64,000 nucleotides of DNA from Gluconacetobacter johannae (lineage in GTDB: Bacteria; Pseudomonadota; Alphaproteobacteria; Acetobacterales; Acetobacteraceae): assembly GCF_014174305.1 (NCBI RefSeq), contig NZ_JABEQH010000012.1, positions 56,240-120,239 on the forward strand. The letters run 5' to 3'. The position numbers and the translations under genes are program-made. Below the pieces are notes generated by a model. That model worked only from the letters and a program-made list of their open reading frames with translations. It was not told where the DNA came from and searched no databases. Position 1 is the first letter of the stretch, and every line of letters starts with the position of its first letter. Shown piece by piece: positions 51,656-59,893 of the stretch.

Positions 51656-53285
51656 TTTCGCACCCATTAACGAGACATTCAACACGGTATCTCCGGCCAT
51701 AGACCGCTGGCTTGGCCAAAATGCAAGTTCTGAAATGGCATCTGCCCTGCGAACCCGGGCTGAGACGGATCGACCGCGCATCATGGTCTATGGAGTCTAT
51801 AACGCGGGCAAGAGCACATTGCTCAACGCGCTGCTTGGTTCGGAGCAGGCCGCCATGGCCGACAGGCCGGAGACGGCCGAGATTAAAGGGTATGACTGGC
51901 GAGGATATACGCTGCTCGATACGCCCGGCATCGACGCCCCTATCGAGCATGAGGCGGTTACCGAAAGCTCCCTCAACAGGAGCGATGTCATCCTTTTTGT
52001 CGTTGCCGCCGGTGGTGTCGCGGCAGAGGGGGAAACATGGAATGCTCTCATCGACATACTGCGTCGCGGCCGCCGTCTTCTGCTCGTCATTAACGACAAG
52101 ATGTCCCTCGAGCGTGACGGCGAGGAGTATGTGGTCGTCATTGATAGTGCGCGGGCCCATCTCCAAAATTTCGCTGAGAAGGCGGGCATAAAAAATATTC
52201 TCGATAAGGTTGATCTCTGCGTTGTCAATGCACGTTCTGCTCTGAAGGGGCGAATGGAAAACAAGTCGGCCCTAGTCAGAAACAGTGGTCTTGATGAGTT
52301 GGAGCGCAAGCTCTTTCAGTTCCTTGAGGACTGCGATTATTCGGTTGTCTGCCGCTCCGCTGCAAGAGACGTTCTTGACCTGATCGATAAGGCCTCTGCG
52401 GTTCTGGAGGAAAGAGCGGGGAATGAGGAGAGCCGTTGCGTCGATGAGCTTGACCGGACAGTTCGCAAAAGCAGGGAAAGAGTGGTTTTGAAGGCGCGAG
52501 CACGTCTCGACACCATTATTGGCTCCACGCGCCCCAGAGTTTTGGCCTACTGCCGCAATAAGGTGAGTGACCCAAACGTGCCGGAAAGCGACCTGACGGA
52601 AATCGCGGATGGTATGGAACAGGATTTGTGGTCTCATATGGAGGCACAAATCGCGGAAGAATACCGTGGCCTTGACGCTGATGTCGAAAAACTGGCCGAA
52701 CTCATCAAGTCGAAAATTTCCCGAACCGACATCAACCTTGAAGCAGGGGAGGAGCAGAAAAGCAGTGTGTTCGGGAAGCATTTCTCTGAACTCGGCCAAA
52801 ACCTCAGTTCAGGTTTGTCGGCACTTCCTGCCGAGCAGTCGACGACTATTTTGAAATCTGTTCTCATGTTTGGCAAAGACGTGTCAAAAACAAATGTTGG
52901 GGCGGTTCTCAAGCCCCTTTATCATATGAAGGGCGCGGTCAGGCTTGGCGCAGTCGCGGCCAAATACGGCAAATTCCTTGGACCGGCATTGACTGCAATT
53001 TCCGCCGTTATCGGTTTTGGAGTGGCAATTCATAATGAACTGAAAGCGCGTCGGGAGGCAGAGCGCCAGGCGCGTGCCATAGCCGATGCCGCAGACAATT
53101 TCCTCTCAAAATACAGGCAGGATGCCATGCTCTGGATTTCCCAGCAGGCTCAGCAGGCATTTGAAGTGCTTGAGAATAATGTCCGTGTCCGTCTGAAGGA
53201 AATTAGTCAGGAGAATACCGCGCTCATGGAGGACCGCACGCTCTTCTTGACCGCCAAACAGACGCTTGAACAGTATAATTACTGA
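51642..53285 (+). CDS. Second dynamin-like GTPase of the pair
   Basis: A 547-residue GTPase with P-loop GVYNAGKST (51-59), G3 DTPGID (93-98) and G4 INDK (150-153). A long predominantly helical region follows, with a hydrophobic stretch near 450-470 (FLGPALTAISAVIGFGVAI) and charged helices after it (ELKARREAERQARAIADAAD). The layout suits a dynamin-like protein acting on membranes. It overlaps the first GTPase by 14 bases and continues to the island's right edge. Paired dynamin-like GTPases could assemble as hetero-oligomers. The function is unknown to me; phage defence is one hypothesis. Confidence 0.8.
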   Translation: MLLPDFAPINETFNTVSPAIDRWLGQNASSEMASALRTRAETDRPRIMVYGVYNAGKSTLLNALLGSEQAAMADRPETAEIKGYDWRGYTLLDTPGIDAPIEHEAVTESSLNRSDVILFVVAAGGVAAEGETWNALIDILRRGRRLLLVINDKMSLERDGEEYVVVIDSARAHLQNFAEKAGIKNILDKVDLCVVNARSALKGRMENKSALVRNSGLDELERKLFQFLEDCDYSVVCRSAARDVLDLIDKASAVLEERAGNEESRCVDELDRTVRKSRERVVLKARARLDTIIGSTRPRVLAYCRNKVSDPNVPESDLTEIADGMEQDLWSHMEAQIAEEYRGLDADVEKLAELIKSKISRTDINLEAGEEQKSSVFGKHFSELGQNLSSGLSALPAEQSTTILKSVLMFGKDVSKTNVGAVLKPLYHMKGAVRLGAVAAKYGKFLGPALTAISAVIGFGVAIHNELKARREAERQARAIADAADNFLSKYRQDAMLWISQQAQQAFEVLENNVRVRLKEISQENTALMEDRTLFLTAKQTLEQYNY

Positions 53286-53371
53286 CCAGGTTTTGAAGGC
53301 CCGCAAAGTTCCGGCATTGCAATCATGAAGCGTGCCGGGTTGTACCGTGCCCGGACTGTTGGTTACACAGT

Positions 53372-53389
53372 CCCCCTCACAAGAGGGGG
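53372..53389. terminator. Hairpin after the GTPase pair
   Basis: CCCCCTC and GAGGGGG form a perfect 7-bp stem around ACAA, 86 bases past the stop of the second GTPase. It lacks a clear U-run, so it is a weak terminator candidate. Confidence 0.45.
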
Positions 53390-53561
53390 CTGTACCACTA
53401 TGATTTATATAGGCTCATACCAACCCAGATCGTCCACTTTCAGATGGATCGATTATGTCTGCTCCGGGTAACGCTGCTCAAAATACCTTATGTCCGCTAC
53501 GAGGGCGCCTACAGACACGCCATTCCCGCAAGTCCACCCCCCGCCCAAACGGTCGTCCCCC

Positions 53562-54206
53562 TCATGAATCGTGCGGGTGCGGCTGCGCGGCAGGCCATGC
53601 CTGCATCCCGATCCGCGCGATTTCCAGCAGTCTCTCCCGCGACGCGCCGTCGCGGGCCTGCACCGCCATGCCGCGCAACAGCGAACCATAGAACGCCGCC
53701 AGCGCTTCGATGTCCGTATCGGCAGGCAGGTCGCCCGCCGCCATGCCGCGGCGCAGGCGGTCGGCCATCGCGTCCTCGGACTGGGTGCGTTGGCTGGCCA
53801 GAAGGTCGCGCAGGCGTGCCTGGGTCGGCGCACACTGGGTGGCCGCGACCGCGATCATGCACCCCGCCGGCAGGTCGTCGCGCGTGAACTCGGCCGCCGC
53901 TGCGGCCAGCAGATGCCCGAAGGTGGTCCGCGTGTCGGTCTCCTCGTTCAGGGCGGCAAAAAACCACCCTCCGGCGACCTTGATGTAGGCGTCGATCGCC
54001 TCCTGGTACAAAGCCTCCTTGCTGCCGAACGCATGGTAGAAGCTCGACGCACTGATCCCCATGGCCGCGATCAGGTCGTCGAAGCTGGTTCCGTCATACC
54101 CCCGGTCCCAGAACAGGCGCATGGCCGCGCACAGGGCCTGCCCCCGGTCGAAGGATGGCGGCCGGCCCCGGCCACGCCGCTCGCCACCGATTTTTTTTGG
54201 TGTCAT
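53562..54206 (-). CDS. TetR family transcriptional regulator
   Basis: A 214-residue repressor with an N-terminal helix-turn-helix (TSFDDLIAAMGISASSFYHA, then FGSKEALY) after a basic tail (GGERRGRGRPPSFDRG). The C-terminal ligand domain includes AGCMIAVAATQCAPTQARLR. It diverges from the adjacent SDR gene, and a palindrome between them is the likely operator. Effector unknown. The ATG at 54206 gives normal family length. Confidence 0.88.
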   Translation of the reverse strand: MTPKKIGGERRGRGRPPSFDRGQALCAAMRLFWDRGYDGTSFDDLIAAMGISASSFYHAFGSKEALYQEAIDAYIKVAGGWFFAALNEETDTRTTFGHLLAAAAAEFTRDDLPAGCMIAVAATQCAPTQARLRDLLASQRTQSEDAMADRLRRGMAAGDLPADTDIEALAAFYGSLLRGMAVQARDGASRERLLEIARIGMQAWPAAQPHPHDS

Positions 54207-54255
54207 CGCTCCATAAATCCTTGAACGCGAAATCACGCCCCTCATATGTCGCATA

Positions 54256-54273
54256 TTGGAGCGGCCACTCCAA
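54256..54273. promoter_or_regulatory. Likely TetR operator between the regulator and SDR genes
   Basis: An 18-base palindrome, TTGGAGCGGCCACTCCAA, with 6-bp perfect outer arms and only one base pair broken inside. It lies in the 146-bp divergent gap, 50 bases from the regulator start and 80 from the SDR start. Binding is inferred. Confidence 0.65.
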
Positions 54274-54352
54274 ATTTTAAGCCATCCATCTACGCAACCC
54301 GGGCGCCAGGGCCGCGCTTCGCTCCCAGCCCCAGCAGACAGGGACATTACCA

Positions 54353-55099
54353 ATGAGCAAGCTTTCCGGAAAAGTCGCAGTCGTCACCGGCGCCTCCAAG
54401 GGCATCGGCGCCGGCATAGCCAAGGCGCTGGCGGCGGAAGGGGCCGCAGTCGTCGTCAACTACGCCTCCAGCAAATCGGGGGCCGATGCAGTCGTCGCCG
54501 CGATCACAGACGCAGGCGGCAAGGCCGTGGCGGTTCAGGGCGACGTCTCGCGCAAGGCCGATGCCCAGGCCCTGGTCGATGCCGCGATCAATCAGTTCGG
54601 CCGGCTGGATATTCTGGTCAACAACTCCGGCGTCTATGAATTCGCCTCGATCGAAGAAATCACCGAGGAGCATTTCCACCGACAGTTCAACGTCAACGTG
54701 CTGGGCACGCTGCTGACGACGCAGGCCGCAGTCGGCCATCTGGGCGCGGGTGGCAGCATCATCAATATCAGCTCGGTCGTCTCGCGCATCACCCCGCCCA
54801 ATTCGGCGGTCTATACCGGCACGAAGGGCGCGATCGACGCCATCACCGGGTCGCTGGCGCGTGAACTCGGACCGAAGCAGATCCGGGTGAACGCCATCAA
54901 TCCCGGCCTGATCGAAACCGAAGGCACCCAGACCGCGCACGTCGTCGGCTCGGAGATGGAACAGGCCATCGTGGCGCAGACGCCGCTGGGCCGCACCGGT
55001 CAGGTGCAGGACATCGCGCCGCTGGCGGTTTTCCTGGCTTCCGATGACGCCCGCTGGCTGACCGGCGAAACGCTGATCGCCTCCGGCGGCCTGCGCTGA
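54353..55099 (+). CDS. Short-chain dehydrogenase/reductase, glucose/3-oxoacyl reductase type
   Basis: A 248-residue classical SDR. NAD(P)-binding TGASKGIGAGIAKAL (residues 12-26), NNSG near 90, catalytic Ser in INISSVVSRI and YxxxK in YTGTKGA are all present. The C-terminal WLTGETLIASGGLR is typical. NADPH preference is suggested by SSKS after the second strand. The substrate is unknown. Expression is likely controlled by the divergent TetR regulator. Confidence 0.92.
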   Translation: MSKLSGKVAVVTGASKGIGAGIAKALAAEGAAVVVNYASSKSGADAVVAAITDAGGKAVAVQGDVSRKADAQALVDAAINQFGRLDILVNNSGVYEFASIEEITEEHFHRQFNVNVLGTLLTTQAAVGHLGAGGSIINISSVVSRITPPNSAVYTGTKGAIDAITGSLARELGPKQIRVNAINPGLIETEGTQTAHVVGSEMEQAIVAQTPLGRTGQVQDIAPLAVFLASDDARWLTGETLIASGGLR

Positions 55100-55257
55100 C
55101 ATCCGGGACCAGGCGTGACGGCGCCGGGCCGGGAATCCGCGGGGTCGGGCCCAAGGATCGGGGCAGCGTGGGCGGCGAAAACCCGCCGGCCTCCCCTCTT
55201 TGGGCTTGGTCGGCCTTCCCGGCCGTGCGTCGCCAAAGGCCATCGCCCTTCGGACGC

Positions 55258-55318
55258 CCAGGACGTCAGGAAACGAACGGGATGCAAGGGCCCCTGCCGG
55301 CTTCCGGCAGGGGCCGAC
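55258..55318 (+). repeat. Repeat C, copy 3
   Basis: CCAGGACGTCAGGAAACGAACGG-type core followed by the hairpin CCCCTGCCGG/CCGGCAGGGG. It overlaps the last codons of the convergent prophage gene at 55266, whose tail (GRGPCIPFVS) and stop it supplies. A decayed Repeat A piece lies just left (55231-55257). Confidence 0.8.
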
Positions 55319-56096
55319 CCGCGCGCACTCCGCCCTCCCCCGCCAGATAATCCGCATTCGCCGCCACCAGCGCGTCCCAGTCCCGTCCGTCCGGGGCCAC
55401 GCCGCCGGCGGGCATCAACTGCCGCCAGGCCAGGCCGTGCACCTCCATCAGCCGCGACCGCAGCCAGCGCCAGGTGCAGCGTTGCGTCGTGCCCCAGGTC
55501 AGCAGCGTGACCAGCGAGTCATCCGCCACGCCGTCATAGGCCCAGGCCAGCAGGCAATGCCCGCCCCACGACCCCGGCGTCTGGTCGCCCGGCGTGGTCG
55601 TGTCCCACACCCCGTCCTGCTGGTCGGCGCGCGCCAGTCGCACGCCCAGGTATGCCGCCCCCATGCCGGCCATGATGTTCCGCATGCCGTTCAGGTCGTC
55701 CGCATCGGCGCTGCCCCAAACCGGAAACAGCGTCTGCCCGGCCAGCCGGTAGCCATCACGCGCGGCGTGGGTCAGCACGTCCACCTCGACCCCGCCCCGG
55801 TCGGTCGCCGGGTCGCCGGGCACATAGCCGGTCGAGGCCGCATAGAACGCCTCGGCCTGCGCCGTGCCCACCGCCACCTGAAACCCCGCCAGCGCCGCCG
55901 TCGCGCGGATATGGTTGCCGATGCCGGCCGACGTGCAGTCGCCCAGCACGTCATTGCCCAGCATCAGCGGCGCCGGGTCGATGCCCGCCCGCACCAACCG
56001 GTCGGGCGCGCGGCGCGCCATCATGTCCAGGCCCGACAGGCGCGGCTGCCCCGGTCGGGTCCGCGCGGGGCGGCAACCCAGTCTGCGTGCGATCAT
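55266..56096 (-). CDS. Prophage papain-like cysteine hydrolase-like protein
   Basis: A 276-residue protein. GNDVLGDCTSAGIGNHIRAT near residue 46 has the Asn-Asp-Gly-Asp-Cys context of papain-fold phage proteins, and GGHCLLAWAYDG near 177 provides a likely catalytic His. A downstream Trp-rich segment follows. This suggests a C39/C1-like peptidase or amidase fold, seen in some phage structural modules. The role (virion assembly or cell-wall entry) is inferred. Repeat C3 replaces its extreme C-terminus. First of the minus-strand prophage block. Confidence 0.6.
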   Translation of the reverse strand: MIARRLGCRPARTRPGQPRLSGLDMMARRAPDRLVRAGIDPAPLMLGNDVLGDCTSAGIGNHIRATAALAGFQVAVGTAQAEAFYAASTGYVPGDPATDRGGVEVDVLTHAARDGYRLAGQTLFPVWGSADADDLNGMRNIMAGMGAAYLGVRLARADQQDGVWDTTTPGDQTPGSWGGHCLLAWAYDGVADDSLVTLLTWGTTQRCTWRWLRSRLMEVHGLAWRQLMPAGGVAPDGRDWDALVAANADYLAGEGGVRAGRPLPEAGRGPCIPFVS

Positions 56097-56131
56097 GCTG
56101 CTCCCCTCCCGACCCCGACGGCGCCCGTCCT

Positions 56132-56878
56132 TCACACCCCCCGATAAATCGCCGCCCGCACCGCCGGCGCCGGGGGCGCGCCCGGCCCCGCCGACATCGC
56201 CGCCGGCGTCAGCCCCACGGCCTGCAACAGCAGCGGAATGATCTGCCCGGCCGTCTGGACATAGGCCCCCACCCCCGGCGCGAAGGCCGACACGATGGGC
56301 GTCGCGATGGTCAGGATCGTCTGGAATTCCGACGCCAGCGACGACGCCCAGCCCTTGCCGGTGTCAATGTCGATCGCCCCGCCCGACGCCGCGTTGATCT
56401 GCGCCGTAATCGTCTTGATCCGCTCCAGCGCGGCATTGACCTGCGCGACCTGGTCCGCGCCGAGATGCGACGACAGGCCCGGAATGGCCTCGATCGCCTC
56501 GGCCGCGAACGCGACCGCGCCGGCATCGGCGTTCAGTTCGGCGGTGTCGATCGTGGTCGTGCCGCCGGTGGTGGCGCAGGCGGACATCGACAGGCCCAGG
56601 CCCACCAGCAGCGCCATGCCCGCCAGCGGCGTCCCCGCGCCGGACCCCGACGCCCCCGATCCCCCCTTGCCGGGCCGCGCCAGGTTCGCCACGTTGCGGA
56701 AATTCTGCGCCGCGATATTCAGCAACGCATAGACGCGCCCATAGGCCGACGCCGCACGGGCCGGCACCGGCAGCCACGGCATCAGCGCCGCGCACACGCC
56801 GCACACGGCCGCCACGTCGATCAGATACTGCACCGGCACGATCGTCAGAAACGACTGGAAAACGGTCATCGGGTCCAT
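56132..56878 (-). CDS. Prophage protein of unknown function
   Basis: A 248-residue protein with an N-terminal hydrophobic helix (IDVAAVCGVCAALMPWLPVP), an internal lipobox-like stretch (GLGLSMSACATTGGTTT) after a Gly/Ser linker, and a hydrophobic Ala/Gly-rich C-terminus. I do not recognise a family. Its place between the lysozyme-like gene and the papain-like gene suggests a lysis or virion accessory role. Confidence 0.6.
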   Translation of the reverse strand: MDPMTVFQSFLTIVPVQYLIDVAAVCGVCAALMPWLPVPARAASAYGRVYALLNIAAQNFRNVANLARPGKGGSGASGSGAGTPLAGMALLVGLGLSMSACATTGGTTTIDTAELNADAGAVAFAAEAIEAIPGLSSHLGADQVAQVNAALERIKTITAQINAASGGAIDIDTGKGWASSLASEFQTILTIATPIVSAFAPGVGAYVQTAGQIIPLLLQAVGLTPAAMSAGPGAPPAPAVRAAIYRGV

Positions 56879-56889
56879 GCTGGCCCTCC

Positions 56890-57369
56890 TTATGCTGCAA
56901 TCGCGCGCCGGAACGCCGCGATGTTGGTGGTGGGGTCCGCCGCGCCGAGCTGCGTGTTGTAGACACGCTTGTGCATCGCGCTCAGGCTGGCGGCATCGTT
57001 CGCGGCCGGCAGCGCATCGGGCGCGCGGTAATATTTCAGCCGCGCCATGGCGCAGGCGTAGCGCAGGTTGCCGACAAGCTGCTGCATGCGCGGCAGGTCC
57101 GAACAGGTCATCCGGCGCACGCGTGTTTCAATCTCGGCGAACCGGTCGTCGGGCAGGAACGTGCGCCAGATATCGTCGTGGGTCGCTGGTTCCATCTGCC
57201 ACAGGCCCAGCGCCGGGCCGCCGCCAAGCTGCGCCAGCCAGACCCCGCCGCTTTCGACCAATGCCGTGCCGGTCAGCAGATTGACCGCCGCATCGCCACC
57301 CAGCCCCAGCGCCGCCAGCGTGGGGGCGACGACGCGCCATTTCAGTTGCGCGGGGTCGATGCCGGCCAT
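56890..57369 (-). CDS. Prophage lysozyme-like protein
   Basis: A 159-residue protein whose first half (LLTGTALVESGGVWLAQLGG, then GPALGLWQMEPATHDDIW) resembles lysozyme-like/transglycosylase active-site segments, with Glu before SGG as the candidate catalytic acid. It shares one base with the upstream gene stop (TGATG). Context with a small membrane-anchored protein suggests host lysis or a virion lytic enzyme. Confidence 0.7.
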   Translation of the reverse strand: MAGIDPAQLKWRVVAPTLAALGLGGDAAVNLLTGTALVESGGVWLAQLGGGPALGLWQMEPATHDDIWRTFLPDDRFAEIETRVRRMTCSDLPRMQQLVGNLRYACAMARLKYYRAPDALPAANDAASLSAMHKRVYNTQLGAADPTTNIAAFRRAIAA

Positions 57370-57818
57370 CAGCGCCCCCCCAGCCGCAGCACATGGCCGA
57401 TCCAGTCCACGAACGGCTGGAACCCCAGCAGCGCCGACACCACGCCGCCGATGCCCAGGCCCATGTTGCGAATCACCTTGATGCCGCCTGCAATCTGCTC
57501 GCTCTGGCGGATCAGCGTCCGTTGCGCCTCGTTCAGCGGGGCCGTCGTCTCGGCAAGGGTCGCGCGCATCTCGCTCCGCAACCCGGCAATCGCCTGCTGC
57601 GTCTGCTGGGAATCGCGGTCGGCCCGCCGGTCCTGATGTTCGCCGCGCGTGCGCCCCTCGGCCGAGATCTCGGCCAGCTTGACCATCAGCCCCTGTTGCC
57701 CGGCCTCCAGCCGGCCGATCCGCAGGCCATGGTCGCGCAGCGCCTCCGACGCCTCGACGGGGTCGAGCGCCACCGGCTCGGGCCTGTGTTCGTCCTGGCG
57801 TGCCGGGGCCGCGCTCAT
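57369..57818 (-). CDS. Prophage coiled-coil protein with C-terminal membrane segment
   Basis: A 149-residue protein. Residues 25-110 are Ala/Glu/Gln/Arg-rich and likely form a coiled coil. The C-terminus has one hydrophobic helix (MGLGIGGVVSALLGFQPFVDW). This layout fits XhlA-like or holin-accessory proteins beside a lysozyme gene. It overlaps the tail collar gene by four bases. Confidence 0.65.
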   Translation of the reverse strand: MSAAPARQDEHRPEPVALDPVEASEALRDHGLRIGRLEAGQQGLMVKLAEISAEGRTRGEHQDRRADRDSQQTQQAIAGLRSEMRATLAETTAPLNEAQRTLIRQSEQIAGGIKVIRNMGLGIGGVVSALLGFQPFVDWIGHVLRLGGR

Positions 57819-58705
57819 CCGCCAACCCCGGTGTAGATGATCCTGTTCAGGCAGATGGCCGGCGGCACATTGGCGGCGGCCCCCGTCCCGCTGCCCGAAA
57901 TCGTTATCCCGCTTGTCGCGGAATCAATGACAATCCCTGTCGTGCTCTGCGACGTCTGCCAGTTTGTTCCACCCTGCGTATAGGAATAGGCGTAGTAATG
58001 CGCGGTATCGGTCCCGCTGTCGCGCATGGTCTGGTAGCCGTACTCGTGCGTATGGCCCGGATCGTTCAGCGCATGGTCATGGCCGGGATCGGTCAGCACA
58101 TGGGTGTGCGCCGGCGCATTCTGGTCGCCGCCCACAGCGCCCGGAACGACCGCATTGACGCCGGAACCCGCCATCGTCAGCCGGTTGGCCGCCGCACCCC
58201 CCATGTTGTCGACCCCGAACGTCGCCCGCCCGCGCAGGTCGGGAAGCCCGAACGTCGTCGCGCCGTCACCGGGCCCGAAAATCGTCCCGATCGCGGCGAA
58301 CAGCGCGGCATAGGTCGTGCGGCCGACAGTCTGGCCGTAGCACAGCAACCATCCGGGCGGCGCGGCCGCCCCGGCAAAATCCATGATCGCCCCGACCGGC
58401 AGCGTCCCCGTCCCGCCGGTGCCGACGCCCACCGGGTCCATCGCCCAGACCTGGTTGCCCTCGGCATCGTCCAGCACCACGGCATAGGCCGGATCGTCCA
58501 GCAGGAAGATGTCGCCGAACTGGCCGGCCTCGTCCGCGACAACCGGGTTGGTATTGGCGATGGTCAGCCCCGGATCCGCAAAGGTCGCCTGCGGCGTCGT
58601 CGTACCGGCCTGGTAGAAAAACAGCCGCGCACCCACACGCGGCACGCCGGAGGCATCCACGCTGAAACTGTTGGGCCAGATGAAACGAGCGGCTGAACCA
58701 GACAT
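57815..58705 (-). CDS. Phage tail collar domain protein
   Basis: A 296-residue tail fibre or receptor-binding protein. The N-terminal module (FFYQAGTTTPQATFADPGLT) is a typical fibre start. The centre has the collar signature PVGAIMDFAGAAAPPGWLLC and FGLPDLRGRATFG. The C-terminus has His-rich tip repeats (HTHVLTDPGHDHALNDPGHT). Collar proteins connect or tip tail fibres and bind receptors. The ATG at 58705 gives the expected N-terminus; an upstream in-frame ATG exists. Confidence 0.87.
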   Translation of the reverse strand: MSGSAARFIWPNSFSVDASGVPRVGARLFFYQAGTTTPQATFADPGLTIANTNPVVADEAGQFGDIFLLDDPAYAVVLDDAEGNQVWAMDPVGVGTGGTGTLPVGAIMDFAGAAAPPGWLLCYGQTVGRTTYAALFAAIGTIFGPGDGATTFGLPDLRGRATFGVDNMGGAAANRLTMAGSGVNAVVPGAVGGDQNAPAHTHVLTDPGHDHALNDPGHTHEYGYQTMRDSGTDTAHYYAYSYTQGGTNWQTSQSTTGIVIDSATSGITISGSGTGAAANVPPAICLNRIIYTGVGG

Positions 58706-58982
58706 GCACCATACCCCGACCGCGCCCCACGCGGGGGCGACTGGATAAGCGGGCGGTGCCTGTGCCCCGATGCCGCATCCTAGCCGAAAAATGGGCAAAC
58801 GGGCAACCGTGCGTTATCGAATATGGGAAATATATGCAGCACATCACGGTTTTTCCCATCACGTCGCCCACCCGCCCCCTCCGGCCGTCATGCAGGAGGA
58901 GGGACTCCGCCCTGCACGCAGGGGCCTTTGCCCCCGGACGGAAAGGGGGGAGTCTGGCCGCGCCAACAGCCGAGGTCACCTG

Positions 58983-59690
58983 ATGCAACAGCGTTCCGTT
59001 CCGTCCCTCGCCCTTCTCGCCGCCCTGGCCGCCACCCCGGCCGTCGCGCTGGCGGCCGCCCCTCCCACCCACACCGCACGGCCCGACCAGACCGCGGTGG
59101 ACCACGATTTCAGAAGATTGTCGCGCGACGGGCTGCGGGCCTTCGCCGATATCGACCTGGCGCGCCAGGCCCTGGCGCAGGGCGACAAGGGCGCGGCCGG
59201 CACGTTCCTCGACGACGCCAACGCGGCGCTGGCCCACGCACAGGCCGACACCCACGCCTTCACCCGCGCCGAGGCCGCCCTGACCCCGCCGGCCCACGCG
59301 CCGCAGGGCACGCACGGCAAGGCCCCCGACGCGGCCGCCACCGCGCCGGCCGTCACCTGGATTCCGGTCGATGCCGAATATGTGGTCTCGTCCGATCCGG
59401 CCACCGCCCCCGCCGAAAAGGCCCTGGCCGCGAAAACCGCCAGCCAGCACCTGAAGAAAGGCGAAACCGCCGCCGCCGCCCAGACCCTGAAGGGCGCGGA
59501 TGTCGATGTCGATTTCGTCATGCTCGTCGCACCGCTGCAAAGCGTGACGGCCGACGTCTATCGGGCCTCCAACCTGGTGCGCGGCACGGACACCACCGGC
59601 GCCGACCAGGCCCTGCAGGACGCCCAGAACGCCACCCGCTTCATCGCCGACGACATGGTGTTCGTCCCCACGGGGCCGAAAGCCTCCTGA
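58983..59690 (+). CDS. YfdX family periplasmic protein
   Basis: A 235-residue exported protein with a signal peptide (LALLAALAATPAVALAA). The YfdX family pattern is clear: a long helix with DIDLARQALAQGDKGAAGTF, a central WIPVDAEYVVSSDP, and ADVDVDFVMLVAPLQSVTAD near the end. YfdX proteins are linked to acid or antibiotic stress in enterobacteria, with no settled mechanism. It is the only plus-strand gene amid minus-strand phage genes, so it looks like prophage cargo (a moron). Confidence 0.85.
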   Translation: MQQRSVPSLALLAALAATPAVALAAAPPTHTARPDQTAVDHDFRRLSRDGLRAFADIDLARQALAQGDKGAAGTFLDDANAALAHAQADTHAFTRAEAALTPPAHAPQGTHGKAPDAAATAPAVTWIPVDAEYVVSSDPATAPAEKALAAKTASQHLKKGETAAAAQTLKGADVDVDFVMLVAPLQSVTADVYRASNLVRGTDTTGADQALQDAQNATRFIADDMVFVPTGPKAS

Positions 59691-59733
59691 CCCGAAGGGC
59701 GAAGGCATTATTGTGAATGGCTCTTTCGCGGCC

Positions 59734-59787
59734 TGCCTCAGGGCGCTGCCCTGAAACCCGCCAAAGGGCCGAGCCCTTTGGAAACCC
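59734..59787 (-). repeat. Repeat A, copy 5
   Basis: CAGGGC/GCCCTG hairpin then CCAAAGGGC/GCCCTTTGG hairpin, with Repeat B3 14 bases downstream: another A-B composite, 43 bases past the yfdX stop. Confidence 0.9.
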
Positions 59788-59801
59788 AGTCGTTGGTGCA
59801 T

Positions 59802-59854
59802 GATCGGGGTCCAGGGCCTCAGGCCCTGGTGGGTTCGGGCAAAGCCCGACCTGT
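59802..59854 (+). repeat. Repeat B, copy 3
   Basis: An intact Repeat B, GATCGGGGTCCAGGGCCTCA followed by GGCCCTGGTGGGTTCGGGC. It serves as the uninterrupted reference for the element insertion at 29638. It lies between convergent yfdX and the phage gene at 59894 and could terminate both. Confidence 0.88.
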
Positions 59855-59893
59855 TATTCCGAATCCCCGTTTTGGGAAAATACCCGCTCCCCC

